Shown: positions 9,224-17,665 of the stretch, in pieces | Layout of the letters: each line of letters opens with the position of its first letter | Numbering within the stretch: position 1 is the first letter of the stretch | Source: Phycisphaerales bacterium | GTDB taxonomy: Bacteria > Planctomycetota > Phycisphaerae > Phycisphaerales > UBA1924 | Length of the DNA: 64,000 nt | Assembly: GCA_020831775.1 (NCBI GenBank) | Contig: JAFIFZ010000012.1 | Coordinates: forward strand, 31,093 to 95,092 | Direction: 5' to 3' | Notes under the pieces: generated by a model | Told to the model about the DNA's origin: nothing | Seen by the model: only the letters and a program-made list of their open reading frames with translations | The model's database searches: none | Position numbers and translations under genes: made by a program

Positions 9224-9319
9224 CCGTGCCTAAGTGCCTCCGCCCCTCCGTGCCTCCGTGCCTAAGTCCGTCTCTCCGTCTCTCCGTCTCTCCGTCTCTT
9301 CCCCTCTCCGTCTCTTCCC
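9224..9319. repeat. Tandem array of 8-base units
   Basis: Twelve consecutive octamers in strict register between the helicase gene start and the end of the methionine sulfoxide reductase gene. The first half uses CCGTGCCT and AAGTGCCT variants; the second half uses CTCCGTCT-type units (CTCTCCGT, CTCTTCCC). A 26-base stretch of it (9279-9304) recurs, inverted and without mismatch, at 39376-39401. Confidence 0.85.
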
Positions 9320-9323
9320 CCCC

Positions 9324-9863
9324 TCACACCCTCAACACCTCCGGCCGCTCATCCCCTGGCGCACTCAACCCCAGCCGCTCCATGAGCGCCGTCATCCCCT
9401 CGATATCCGCCTCGCTGAATGCGCCGGTCTCGTAGCTGTCCCCGTCGAGCACGCCCCAGCACGAACCGTCGCTCTCGAAGAGCGGGACCACGATCTCCGA
9501 AAGATCGCGCGGGTCGCAGGCGATGTAGTTCTCGCCGAGCGTGCGCACATCGTCGATCAGGATCGGGCGGCGATCCAGATACCCCCGCCCGCACATCCCC
9601 TGCATCCCGATGGGCGAGCAGGCGGGCTTGTCGCGCCGCTCCAGCAGCACCATCGATTCGGCGTCCGCCTCGATCCCGTAGAAGCCGATCCACGAGATCC
9701 CGCGCCCCGGCCCGTCGCCCCCGAAGGCCTCCCAGAGCAGATCGACCGCGAGCTTCATCGCCCGCTCTCTGGTCAGCTCGGCGGGCTCGGACGGCGCAGA
9801 AGAAAGCGAGCGCGACAACACCGGGGCGTAGTCGCGCTCGAACTTCGGTTGTTGAACTGTCAT
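9324..9863 (-). CDS. Free methionine-(R)-sulfoxide reductase, GAF domain
   Basis: A 179-residue cytoplasmic single GAF-domain enzyme that reduces free methionine-R-sulfoxide. The fRMsr cysteines are in their usual contexts: KPACSPI, GMCGRGY and YIACDPRDLSEIVVPL. The strand GVLDGDS near the C-terminus is also typical. The family's N-terminal WIGFY motif is present. The ATG at 9863 lies seven bases after the stop of rpsR on the same strand, so the two genes are probably co-transcribed and the reductase coupled to the ribosomal protein. An upstream in-frame start would overlap rpsR and is less likely. Confidence 0.88.
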   Translation of the reverse strand: MTVQQPKFERDYAPVLSRSLSSAPSEPAELTRERAMKLAVDLLWEAFGGDGPGRGISWIGFYGIEADAESMVLLERRDKPACSPIGMQGMCGRGYLDRRPILIDDVRTLGENYIACDPRDLSEIVVPLFESDGSCWGVLDGDSYETGAFSEADIEGMTALMERLGLSAPGDERPEVLRV

Positions 9864-9870
9864 GGCCGGA

Positions 9871-10140
9871 TCAGAGCGTCGCGGAGGTGTACGGCAGCAG
9901 GCCGAGGAACCTCGCACGCTTGACCGCCTGGGCGATCAGCTTCTGCTCGCGGGCCGTGGTCTGCAGACGCTTGCGCCCGTAGATCTTGCCGTTGGGGCTC
10001 ATGGCGCGACGCAGGGACTCGACATCCTTGTAGTCGACATACTCGATGCCTTCGCCCGAGGTCTTGACGAGCTTGGGACGGGGGGGGCCGCCGAAGCGTC
10101 CTCCGTCTCTGGGACCGCCGCTGCCACCGTGTCTGGACAT
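9871..10140 (-). CDS. rpsR: 30S ribosomal protein bS18
   Basis: An 89-residue small-subunit ribosomal protein. The family core VDYKDVESLRRAMSPNGKI and the basic block GRKRLQTTAREQKLIAQAVK, then ARFLGLLPYTS, match bS18. A Gly/Arg-rich N-terminal extension of about 20 residues is present. The ATG is preceded by GAGG. Its usual neighbours (rpsF, ssb, rplI) are absent; instead a methionine sulfoxide reductase gene follows within seven bases. Confidence 0.95.
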   Translation of the reverse strand: MSRHGGSGGPRDGGRFGGPPRPKLVKTSGEGIEYVDYKDVESLRRAMSPNGKIYGRKRLQTTAREQKLIAQAVKRARFLGLLPYTSATL

Positions 10141-10263
10141 TCTGAACCTCTTTGCCGTCTTGGTCGTTCGGCCCGCACCGTCCGGCCTCCATCGGCCGGC
10201 CCGGCGTTGCGGGCGACGGGAACTGCAGGGGCGAGTTTAGGCGCTCGGGCCGCTCTGGTCTGT

Positions 10264-10890
10264 CTACCAGCGGATCTGCGGCTGCCCGCCGCCGGACTCA
10301 GGCGAGTCCGATGATGCCTGCTGCGAGGGTGAAGAGGGACCGCCGGCGTTGTCCGTGCCGCCGGGCCCTCTTGGGCCGTTGTCCGGAGTCTGGTCGAGCC
10401 GCCGGTCCAGGCGCCGATCGATCCCGACCACCCCCGAGCCACGCCAGAGCAGGTACACGCACATCGCCGTCAGGCCAGCGTTCTGCGCGATGTGGCACCA
10501 CGAGGGCGGGCCGGTGCAGAGCAGCGACCGCTCCCCGAAGCACCCGCAGGTCGTCAGGTTCACGCTCTCGCGGAGCATCGCCGAGCCGATCGCGCCGATG
10601 AAGGCGACAAACAGCAGCCCGGCGACCGCCGCCGCGGCCCGCGTCCAGAGCCCGAGCACCAGCAGCACCGCCGCGATCGCCTCCAGCCACGGGAAGGCGA
10701 AGGCCGAGACGATCACGAGGTGGTTCGGCAGGATCTTGTACGCAGCGATCGCGTTGGCGAACTTCTGCGCCGAGGCTGGGTCCTTGAGCTTCAGCCACGC
10801 GGCGTACAGCAGCACGCCCGCCAGCAGCAGGCGGATGATCAGCAGCACGCTTGAATCGAGCGCGACGATCGCGGGGCGGCGTTGCTTCAT
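10264..10890 (-). CDS. MauE/DoxX-like integral membrane protein
   Basis: A 208-residue membrane protein with about four hydrophobic segments within residues 10-150, starting ALDSSVLLIIRLLLAGVLLYAAWLK. The pattern (R...A..L...A..K..D, then an FPWLE turn) is that of the DoxX/MauE superfamily, whose members include the methylamine utilisation protein MauE and DsbD-like electron carriers. Cysteines occur as TTCGCFGERSLLC and SWCH, suggesting redox or metal chemistry. The C-terminal ~50 residues are charged and disordered. The start overlaps the rhodanese stop as ATGA, making it the third gene of a DUF1573-rhodanese-MauE operon. Confidence 0.78.
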   Translation of the reverse strand: MKQRRPAIVALDSSVLLIIRLLLAGVLLYAAWLKLKDPASAQKFANAIAAYKILPNHLVIVSAFAFPWLEAIAAVLLVLGLWTRAAAAVAGLLFVAFIGAIGSAMLRESVNLTTCGCFGERSLLCTGPPSWCHIAQNAGLTAMCVYLLWRGSGVVGIDRRLDRRLDQTPDNGPRGPGGTDNAGGPSSPSQQASSDSPESGGGQPQIRW

Positions 10891-11579
10891 CGCCCGCCCC
10901 CCCCAGCGCCGGAACTGCCGCCCGAGCCCTCGCTCGTGCCCTCGGTCGGCAGCCCCGCCCCGAGCCAATCGTCCATGCCCCCGACGAAGATGTAGGTCGA
11001 CTCGTACCCGAACGCCTGGAGCTGCGCCACGAGGTTCTTCGACTCGTCGCAGTCTCCGCCCGAGCAGTACACGACCACCCACGCGTCGGGCGCAACGAGG
11101 CCCAGAAACTCCTCAAACGCCGGATCGCCGTCGAGCACCATGTTCGCCGAAAGATGCATCGCTCCGGGGATCCGCGATTGTTCAAAGAGGGCCCGCCCGC
11201 TCCTCGCGTCGACGAACACGACCGTGCCGTCACCGGCCATGGCGAATTCGTGCAGGCAGAACGCCTCGGCGAGCGTCAGCTCGGTCGTGAAGCTGTAGGG
11301 ATCCAGCCCGTCGCAGGGGTCGCCGAGGTTGAGCGTCGGCGGCTCGGTCGCCTCGGCCTGAGAAGGCGTTTCCCGAGTTTGTGGTTCGGAGGCCCGTCGT
11401 TGCTGTTCGGTCTCTTGGGGGGCGGTTTCTCCAGACGCGGCGCGATCAGCGCGTGGGGGGAGGTCGCGCCCCGGGCGGGCCTCGGCGATCTCAAGACGCA
11501 CCGGCACCGCCCACGAGTGCACCAGCGCGGCGGTTAAGCCAAGCCCCAAGATCGCCAGTATCCGAACAAACAAACGCAT
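10887..11579 (-). CDS. Exported rhodanese-domain protein
   Basis: A 230-residue protein with an N-terminal hydrophobic anchor or signal (residues 5-25), a Gln/Glu/Pro-rich linker to about residue 80, then a rhodanese domain. The catalytic loop is YCSGGDCDES, so the active cysteine is kept, followed by the typical VGGMDDWLGAGLP end. Expected chemistry is sulfur transfer or thiol redox outside the cytoplasm; the substrate is unknown. It sits between a DUF1573 gene (44 bases upstream) and a MauE/DoxX-like gene (ATGA overlap). The C-terminus is a short Gly/Ser tail. Confidence 0.85.
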   Translation of the reverse strand: MRLFVRILAILGLGLTAALVHSWAVPVRLEIAEARPGRDLPPRADRAASGETAPQETEQQRRASEPQTRETPSQAEATEPPTLNLGDPCDGLDPYSFTTELTLAEAFCLHEFAMAGDGTVVFVDARSGRALFEQSRIPGAMHLSANMVLDGDPAFEEFLGLVAPDAWVVVYCSGGDCDESKNLVAQLQAFGYESTYIFVGGMDDWLGAGLPTEGTSEGSGGSSGAGGGGR

Positions 11580-11623
11580 GCGGACTCCTGGAGCGGTTCA
11601 GCACCGGCTCGGAACGGGCCGGA

Positions 11624-12991
11624 TCAGTCCTTGCCGTCGTCCTTCTTCGACCCGTCGCCGTTGTTGTTCTGCCGCTGGCGCTCGCGGCGTTCGGCGAGCA
11701 ACTGCTCCCGCTGGGCCTGGAGTTCGGCGCGCCGGGCCTCGCGCTCGCGCTGGGCGACTTCGGGGTCGACCACGCGCGTGTTCTCGACTGTTTCGGCGGC
11801 TCCGCCCGCGTCGGCGTCGGTGCCGCTCTGCGCGACCGGCTCGCCCGGACGGGGCGGGTTGGCGCCGCCGGCGGTCTGCAGACGCCCGGAGATCGGCACG
11901 ATCACTTCCGGCTCGTCCTCGCGGTCGGTCTTGAGCACCAGCCGGGTGTTGACCACGGGGCCGCCGGCCTCGATCGCTCGCCCACGCACGATCACCGAGA
12001 ACCGCGTCGGGTATTCCTCTTCCTCGTCCAGGGCGACGATCTCAACCTTCAGGCCGTCGAGCTGGGCGGGACGCGTGTTCCCGTCGAGCCCGGGCAGCGG
12101 ACGCTCCTCGTGCCCGACGATCTTGAAGGGCTTGCCGTCGTTGCTCATCACGCGGACCTGGCGGGTGAAGCGCCCGTCGGCGCCGACCATGCCGAGGTTC
12201 AGGCGCCCGGGCACCAGACGCAGGTCCCCGGTGATCTCGCCCGTCACATTCACCGAGCGGAGGGTCAGCTGCCCGTCGGGGCCCACCATGCGGACGGTGA
12301 CCTGGGCGAACAGGCGACCGATGTTCTGCTCCTCGTCGAGGGAGACCATCAGCCCCGAACGCCGGACGATCCCGCTCTCCTCATCAACCTCCTCGGTCGG
12401 CATCACCTCGACGCTCACGCCCTCGCCCCGCGTGACCGTTGCGTGGGTGACCTCGAACTCCTCGTAGCGCCCGGCGAGCTCGATGAGCACCGCCGACGAG
12501 TTCCCGCGCCGCACTTCGCCGAACTGGGCGAGCATCGGCTCGATCTCGATCAGTGGCTGGATATCCGCCTGCACCCGAAGCCCGATGCTCGGGCTGACCG
12601 GGTCGTTGGTCATGATGGTGACATGGCGGTCCTGGGCGCCGCGCCGGTTGTTGGGGTTGAAGATGACCGTGATCTCGCCGCTTTCGCCCGGGGCGTACTC
12701 GGTCTTGGCGAGTTCGGGCACGGCGCACCCGCAGGTGGTCCGCGTGTCGAGGATCTTCAGCGGCGACTCACCCCGGTTGGTGAAGGTAAAAGTCGTGCGC
12801 ACATTCCGGTCGTCGCTGATGCGCCCGAAGTTGTGCTCGAAGCGTTCGAAGGCAATCCGCGGGGCATCGCTCGCCGCACGCGCTTCCTCGCTCGCGCCGG
12901 ACCGCTCGGGCCCGGCCTGTTGCACGCCGACCGCCATCCCGCTCGCAAAGAGCACCGCCGCCGCGCCAGCCGTCATCACCATTCGTCGCAT
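11624..12991 (-). CDS. Exported DUF1573-domain protein
   Basis: A 455-residue exported protein. Residues 1-23 are a signal peptide. The region from about 45 to 150 is a DUF1573 domain (FERFEHNFGRI...FTNRGESPLKI...TTCGCAVPEL...FNPNNRRG), an immunoglobulin-like fold related to ASPM/SPD-2/Hydin modules; the CGC motif is characteristic. Further beta-rich repeats follow, and the last ~60 residues are a charged coiled coil (EREARRAELQAQREQLLAE). AGAGGAG lies before the ATG. First gene of an operon with rhodanese and MauE-like genes. The biochemical role of the family is unknown. Confidence 0.87.
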   Translation of the reverse strand: MRRMVMTAGAAAVLFASGMAVGVQQAGPERSGASEEARAASDAPRIAFERFEHNFGRISDDRNVRTTFTFTNRGESPLKILDTRTTCGCAVPELAKTEYAPGESGEITVIFNPNNRRGAQDRHVTIMTNDPVSPSIGLRVQADIQPLIEIEPMLAQFGEVRRGNSSAVLIELAGRYEEFEVTHATVTRGEGVSVEVMPTEEVDEESGIVRRSGLMVSLDEEQNIGRLFAQVTVRMVGPDGQLTLRSVNVTGEITGDLRLVPGRLNLGMVGADGRFTRQVRVMSNDGKPFKIVGHEERPLPGLDGNTRPAQLDGLKVEIVALDEEEEYPTRFSVIVRGRAIEAGGPVVNTRLVLKTDREDEPEVIVPISGRLQTAGGANPPRPGEPVAQSGTDADAGGAAETVENTRVVDPEVAQREREARRAELQAQREQLLAERRERQRQNNNGDGSKKDDGKD

Positions 12992-13055
12992 CTTGTCACT
13001 CCTCTCGGCTCAGGCCGAAGAGATACCGCGTCTGTTGTGCCCCGGCTCCCCGCAA

Positions 13056-13072
13056 CAGAGTCATCGACTCTG
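13056..13072. repeat. Short inverted repeat upstream of DUF1573 operon
   Basis: CAGAGTC and GACTCTG separated by ATC, about 65 bases before the DUF1573 gene start. It could be an operator or a small hairpin. Nothing else was recognised in the 295-base gap between this operon and the glutamate dehydrogenase gene. Confidence 0.35.
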
Positions 13073-13286
13073 CGGGTGCCGAACACGCACCTGCCGCCGC
13101 CGACCGAAGCGCCGGGCCGGATCTCTGCACGGACGGCGCAACGCCCCGGTTCGCGGCTTCATGCACCAACAGTGTACGACGGCGGATATTCCGCAAGCCA
13201 GAGGCGGCATCACGGCCGTGAACGCTTTCGCTCTGTAACGCCAAGCGTGGGTTATTGGACCTTTCTGCCCGACGCCGGAGCCGGCC

Positions 13287-14543
13287 TCAACCCTTGAAAT
13301 CCGACCGGGTCCCGGTCGCCTCGTGCGCATCGGCCAGCCGGTTCAGCGCGTGGGTGTAGGCGGCGGTCCGCATGGTGATGCCCTTGTCCTCTTTCAGGCC
13401 GTGCACCGCCGAAAACTCTCGCGTCATGATCGTCTTGAGCTCGTCGTGGACCCGTTCTTTGTTCCAGTAGTAGCTGGACTTGTTCTGCGTCCACTCGAAG
13501 TAGCTCACCGTCACCCCGCCCGCGTTGGCCAGGATGTCGGGGATCACCAGCGTGTCGGCGTCAGCCAGGATCTCGTCGGCCTCGGGCGAGGTGGGGCCGT
13601 TGGCGAGTTCGAGGACGGTCTTGGCCTTGATGTTCGAAGCGTTGTCCTTGGTGATGACGCCTTCGAGTGCCGCGGGGACGAGGATCTCGACATCGAGCTC
13701 CAGCAGCTTGTCGGCGTCGATCTTGTCGCCCTCGCTGTGGTCGGCGACCTTGCCCGACTTGTCCTTGCTCTTGATCAGGGCGTCGACATCGAAGCCCTTC
13801 TCGCAGTGGATCGCCCCCGACGAATCGCTGACGGCGACGATCTTGTACCCCGCGCCCGAGGCCAGCTTTGCGAACTGCTGGCCCGCGTTGCCGAAACCCT
13901 GGATCGCGACGCGGGTCTGCGAGGCCTTCCAGCCCCTGCGATCGGCGAGTTCCTGAATGATGTAGAAGCCGCCGCGGGCGGTCGCGTCGTCGCGTCCGAT
14001 CGAGCCGCCGCGCGAGACGGGCTTGCCGGTGATGACGGCGGGGGTCGGCTGCCCGGCGAGGGCCGAGTACTCGTCCATCATCCACGCCATGATGCGGGCG
14101 TTGGTGTAGACATCCGGCGCGGGCACATCGGTGTCGGGCCCGATGATCGGGGCGATCTCGCGGATGTAGCGGCGGCTGAGGCGTTCGATCTCCAGCAACG
14201 AGAGCTTGCGCGGATCGACGATCACACCCCCCTTGCCCCCGCCGAAGGGGATGCCGACGCAGGCGCACTTGAACGACATCCAGAACGCGAGGGCCTTGAC
14301 CTCGTCGAGGTGGACGGTGTGGTGGTAGCGGATGCCGCCCTTGGCCGGGCCCCGGGTGTTGTCGTGCTGGACGCGGAAGCCGGTGAAGACCCGCTCGGAC
14401 CCGTCGTCCATGCGGACGGGGACGGAGACCTCCAGAATGCGCCGGGGGCGCCTGAGGCGCTCGACCGTCTCGGGGGCGGCCTTGCTGTGCTCGGCCGCCT
14501 GCTCCAGACGCAGGAGCGCCTGCTCATAGATCTGTTCTGCCAT
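13287..14543 (-). CDS. Glutamate dehydrogenase (Glu/Leu/Phe/Val dehydrogenase family), paralogue 1
   Basis: A 418-residue cytoplasmic enzyme interconverting glutamate and 2-oxoglutarate plus ammonia. The catalytic region KGGIRYHHTVHLDEVKALA and the glycine-rich loop PFGGGKGGV are intact. The Rossmann motif GFGNAG is followed by an Asp after the second strand (AVSDSSG), which favours NAD(H). The C-terminal NAGGVTVSYFEWTQN is a family hallmark. GGAGA lies nine bases before the ATG. A second, longer homologue is encoded at 41.0-42.4 kb, so carbon and nitrogen roles may be divided. Confidence 0.93.
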   Translation of the reverse strand: MAEQIYEQALLRLEQAAEHSKAAPETVERLRRPRRILEVSVPVRMDDGSERVFTGFRVQHDNTRGPAKGGIRYHHTVHLDEVKALAFWMSFKCACVGIPFGGGKGGVIVDPRKLSLLEIERLSRRYIREIAPIIGPDTDVPAPDVYTNARIMAWMMDEYSALAGQPTPAVITGKPVSRGGSIGRDDATARGGFYIIQELADRRGWKASQTRVAIQGFGNAGQQFAKLASGAGYKIVAVSDSSGAIHCEKGFDVDALIKSKDKSGKVADHSEGDKIDADKLLELDVEILVPAALEGVITKDNASNIKAKTVLELANGPTSPEADEILADADTLVIPDILANAGGVTVSYFEWTQNKSSYYWNKERVHDELKTIMTREFSAVHGLKEDKGITMRTAAYTHALNRLADAHEATGTRSDFKG

Positions 14544-14626
14544 GTGCGTGGTCTCCGCGTTGGTTGGGTCGGTTGGAGTCTAATGGATGGAGGGGCGGGG
14601 TTCTTCCACGGAGCGATTGCTCGCCA

Positions 14627-15697
14627 TCAGCCGGCGGGCGTCGGCTCGGGCGCACCGGCGAGCCACGCGTCGAGCGCCGCGTGGATTTCTTCGGGATTCT
14701 GCGCGTTCCGAACGCCTTCTTTGAGCGCACGGCAGTGGCCCCCGTTGATGCTCTTGCCCAGCCACGAGATCTTCTGTCGGAACTTGTGCAGGGCGTAGCG
14801 GTCGTCGCGGTATTCGCGCATCCGCTCGAAATAGGCCCTGGCGATCCCGATCTTCTCCGCCTCCGATGGTTCCAGATCGCCAGGCAGCGGCACGCCCTCG
14901 GCGATCGACCGCTGCAGCCCCCAGGCCTCCTGGAAGACCCAGGGGCGTGCGAACGCGCCCCGCCCGATCATGACCCCGGCGCACCCTGTGGCCCGCATCA
15001 TCGCCAGGCAGTCCTCGGCGGAGCGGACATCCCCGTTGCCGATCACCGGCACGCCGCCGGACGCGGGCGAGCCCGTCGCTTCGCCCACCGCCTCGACCAC
15101 GCGCCGGATCCCCTCGTGGCGGCAATCGCCCTTGAAACGCTGCTCGGTCGTCCGCCCATGCACAGTGACCATCGCGACGCCGACCTGCGCCAGACGCACC
15201 GCCAGCTCGCAGGCGCACCCTGCCTCGTACGCCTGTTCGTCCCAGCCCAGGCGCATCTTGGCGGTCAGGGGGACTTCCTCGGGCAGGGCTGCGCGCACGG
15301 CCTCGGCGATCGCGACGGCCCCGGGGATGCAGCACATCAGCTTCGAGCCCCCGTCCTTCTTTGTCACCTTGTCGACCGGGCAGCCCATGTTGATGTCGAC
15401 GACGGTCGCCCCGTGGTCGGCGGCCCACTTCGCCCCGTCGGCCATGATCGCGGGGTCGCTGCCGTAGAGCTGCATGCCGATCGGCCGGTCGAAGTCGTTG
15501 GTGCGGGCGATGTCGAGGCTGGCTTCTGAGCCACGCAAGAGGCCCTGGGGGCTGAGCAGATCGGTGCACGCAAGCCCGACCCCGCCGAGCGAGCGGACGG
15601 TCACCCGCCACGCGAGGTCGCACCAGCCAGCGATCGGCGCAAGCAGGAGATTGCTTTCGAGAGGGACGGGACCGATCTGGAGGGGGACGCCGATCAC
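14627..15697 (-). CDS. tRNA-dihydrouridine synthase (Dus family)
   Basis: A 356-residue FMN enzyme reducing uridine to dihydrouridine in tRNA D-loops. The FMN-barrel opening LLLAPIAGWCDLAWR, the substrate motif VDINMGCPVDKVTKKDGGS (with the catalytic cysteine), KMRLGWDE, the VHGRTTEQRFKG segment and GNGDVRSAEDC are all present and closest in style to DusB. The GTG at 15697 is used because it starts the conserved FMN-barrel region and no ATG lies nearby upstream. It is 84 bases upstream of the glutamate dehydrogenase start on the same strand. Confidence 0.92.
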   Translation of the reverse strand: MIGVPLQIGPVPLESNLLLAPIAGWCDLAWRVTVRSLGGVGLACTDLLSPQGLLRGSEASLDIARTNDFDRPIGMQLYGSDPAIMADGAKWAADHGATVVDINMGCPVDKVTKKDGGSKLMCCIPGAVAIAEAVRAALPEEVPLTAKMRLGWDEQAYEAGCACELAVRLAQVGVAMVTVHGRTTEQRFKGDCRHEGIRRVVEAVGEATGSPASGGVPVIGNGDVRSAEDCLAMMRATGCAGVMIGRGAFARPWVFQEAWGLQRSIAEGVPLPGDLEPSEAEKIGIARAYFERMREYRDDRYALHKFRQKISWLGKSINGGHCRALKEGVRNAQNPEEIHAALDAWLAGAPEPTPAG

Positions 15698-15723
15698 GGG
15701 GGATTATTCGGCGTTCGATGCGC

Positions 15724-16041
15724 TCATGCAGCCGCCGGATGCACAACCAGTCCGTGGTTGACAGCTTCCGTGACGATCGGGTCGCCCATATCCAGCCGCT
15801 TGCGCAGGTCTTCGGGCCTGTGAACGAGGATGTCGACATCGAAGACCGGTCGTGCCTTTGCGTAGATCTCCGCCGCCTTGATGTAGTTCGAGCCCTCGAA
15901 CTCGAGCACGACGAGCAGGTCTGTGTCCGAGTCCTCCCGCTCGTCTCCCCGGGCTCTGGATCCAAAGAGGATGATCCGATCGGGCCGGAAGTCCTCGGCG
16001 ATCCGCTTGACCAGCGCGTCGATGTTCGTGCAGGGCTGCAT
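15724..16041 (-). CDS. Orphan MNT-type nucleotidyltransferase
   Basis: A 105-residue minimal nucleotidyltransferase. The motif GSRARGDEREDSDTDLLVV fits GSX10DXD, which binds nucleotide and metal, followed by a third acidic strand (VFDVDILVHRPED). Such proteins usually pair with a HEPN partner as toxin-antitoxin; none is adjacent here, the flanking genes being a tRNA-dihydrouridine synthase and a divergent ABC permease. The ATG at 16041 is supported by TAGAAT seven bases upstream (leaderless arrangement). It could be a degenerate antitoxin or a stand-alone nucleotidylating enzyme. Confidence 0.82.
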   Translation of the reverse strand: MQPCTNIDALVKRIAEDFRPDRIILFGSRARGDEREDSDTDLLVVLEFEGSNYIKAAEIYAKARPVFDVDILVHRPEDLRKRLDMGDPIVTEAVNHGLVVHPAAA

Positions 16042-16048
16042 CGTTCTG

Positions 16049-16054
16049 ATTCTA
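16049..16054 (-). promoter_or_regulatory. Putative -10 box of leaderless nucleotidyltransferase gene
   Basis: TAGAAT on the minus strand, seven bases before the ATG. It is one half of a divergent pair with the ABC permease gene on the plus strand. Confidence 0.45.
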
Positions 16055-16108
16055 ACGGAATCCGAGCCGGCGGGCTGCGCCCGGGCCGGCGTCCGGTCGC
16101 GCGGGCGA

Positions 16109-16114
16109 TATAGT
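16109..16114 (+). promoter_or_regulatory. Putative -10 box of leaderless ABC permease gene
   Basis: TATAGT six bases before a GTG start codon with no Shine-Dalgarno sequence; no clear -35 is seen at the usual spacing. Confidence 0.5.
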
Positions 16115-16120
16115 CCGCCC

Positions 16121-17665
16121 GTGTACCAGGGCCTGCTGACCCGCAAATACCTGACCCGCAAGATCATGCCGCTGCTCTCGGCGGTCGCGGTCGCCCTGTG
16201 CACCGCGATGGTGCTGGTCACCTGGTCGGTGATGGGCGGGTTCCTCAACACGCTGCTGACCTCCGGCAGGGCGATGATGGGGGATGTCAAGATCGAGGTC
16301 TCGGGCGTCGGGTTCCCGTATTACGACGACCTGATCGAGCGTCTGGAGGCCCACCCGGACCTTGTCGCCGCGGCTCCCGCTGTCGAGTGGTTCGGGCAGA
16401 TCGGGCTGCCGCACGGTCGCGTCGCGCAGGCGGCGGTCTGGGGCGTCGACCCCGAGCGGTACGCGAGGGTGACCCACTACACCGACGCCCTGCACTGGCG
16501 TCCGATCGACACCCCGACCCGGCGCGACACCGAGGGCGCCGACCCACGCCTCGGCCCCGCCTCGGAGTACTTCACCGGCCCGGGCGTGCGGAGCTGGGAC
16601 TCGGTCCTCCAGCGCGGGCTCTCTCTCACGGCGATCGACGAGCGGACCAACGAGCCCGTGCCAGGCATCGCGCTGGGCATCCGCCTGAGCGGGCAGAGCC
16701 GGCCCCGTCCGGGGTGGTACGAGCCCACTTCGCGCTTCGCCGAGGACTTCCTGCCCTTCGGCGGGCGGGTGACGCTGGTGGTGCTCCCGTCGGACACCCA
16801 GGGCCGGATGATCGAGCCCAGGGCGAGGATCGTTCAGGTCGTCAACGAGATCCAGAGCGGGATCGCCCAGGTCGACGGCCAGACCGCCATCACCCGCATC
16901 GACCTCATGCAGGACCTGCTTGGCATGCGGGGGGGCGAGCGCGTCATCGAGCCGGGTGGCTTCCGCGTCGACATCGACCCTGTCACGGGCGACGAGCGAT
17001 TCGTGGCCCCGGTCACGGTCTCGGAGCCATCCCGCGTGACGACAGTCTTTGTCCGGGGTCGCGACGGGCTGTCTATGGACGCCATCGTCGAGGCGACGCG
17101 CGGGGCGACCGAGGCGTTCATCCACGCCAACAGCGACCGGCCCCAGGGCGGCCTGCTGCGTTACCTGACGCTGGCGACCTGGGAGGAAATCAACGCGCAG
17201 TTCGTCGCCGCGGTGAAGAAGGAGATCGGGCTCGTCCTCTTCCTCTTCAGCTTCATCTCGCTGACGGCGGTCTTCCTGGTCTGGGCGATCTTCTGGTCGA
17301 TGGTCAACGAGAAGACCAAGGACATCGGCATCCTGCGCGCGATCGGGGCGTCCAGGCGGGGCGTCGCCTGGCTCTGGCTGCGGTACGCGTTGTCGATCGG
17401 GGTGGTCGGCTCGGCGCTGGGGCTGGCGATCTCGTACCTGATCGTGCGGAACATCAACGAGATCCACGACTGGATGGACACGGCGCTGGGCCTGAGCATC
17501 TGGGACCCGAGCATCTATCTCTTCGCCAAGATCCCCGACGAGGTCGACCCCCTCCACGCGGCGGTGGTCGGGCTGGGGGGTGTACTGGCGGCGATCTTCG
17601 GGGCGATGGTCCCGGCGATCCGCGCCGCACGGATGGACCCCGTCAGGGCGTTGCGCTTTGAGTGA
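16121..17665 (+). CDS. FtsX-like ABC transporter permease (LolC/LolE-like)
   Basis: A 514-residue inner-membrane protein. An N-terminal transmembrane segment (about 20-40) is followed by a large extracytoplasmic domain (MacB_PCD type) of some 330 residues, then three C-terminal segments of an FtsX domain (about 365-395, 425-450, 475-500) with KTKDIGILRAIGASRRGV between the first two. The QGLLTRKYLTRKIMPLLSA start resembles LolC/E. The GTG at 16121 is chosen because TATAGT lies six bases upstream. The stop overlaps the start of the partner ATPase. Likely role: lipoprotein release or a MacB-type export function; which one is not decidable here. Confidence 0.88.
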   Translation: MYQGLLTRKYLTRKIMPLLSAVAVALCTAMVLVTWSVMGGFLNTLLTSGRAMMGDVKIEVSGVGFPYYDDLIERLEAHPDLVAAAPAVEWFGQIGLPHGRVAQAAVWGVDPERYARVTHYTDALHWRPIDTPTRRDTEGADPRLGPASEYFTGPGVRSWDSVLQRGLSLTAIDERTNEPVPGIALGIRLSGQSRPRPGWYEPTSRFAEDFLPFGGRVTLVVLPSDTQGRMIEPRARIVQVVNEIQSGIAQVDGQTAITRIDLMQDLLGMRGGERVIEPGGFRVDIDPVTGDERFVAPVTVSEPSRVTTVFVRGRDGLSMDAIVEATRGATEAFIHANSDRPQGGLLRYLTLATWEEINAQFVAAVKKEIGLVLFLFSFISLTAVFLVWAIFWSMVNEKTKDIGILRAIGASRRGVAWLWLRYALSIGVVGSALGLAISYLIVRNINEIHDWMDTALGLSIWDPSIYLFAKIPDEVDPLHAAVVGLGGVLAAIFGAMVPAIRAARMDPVRALRFE

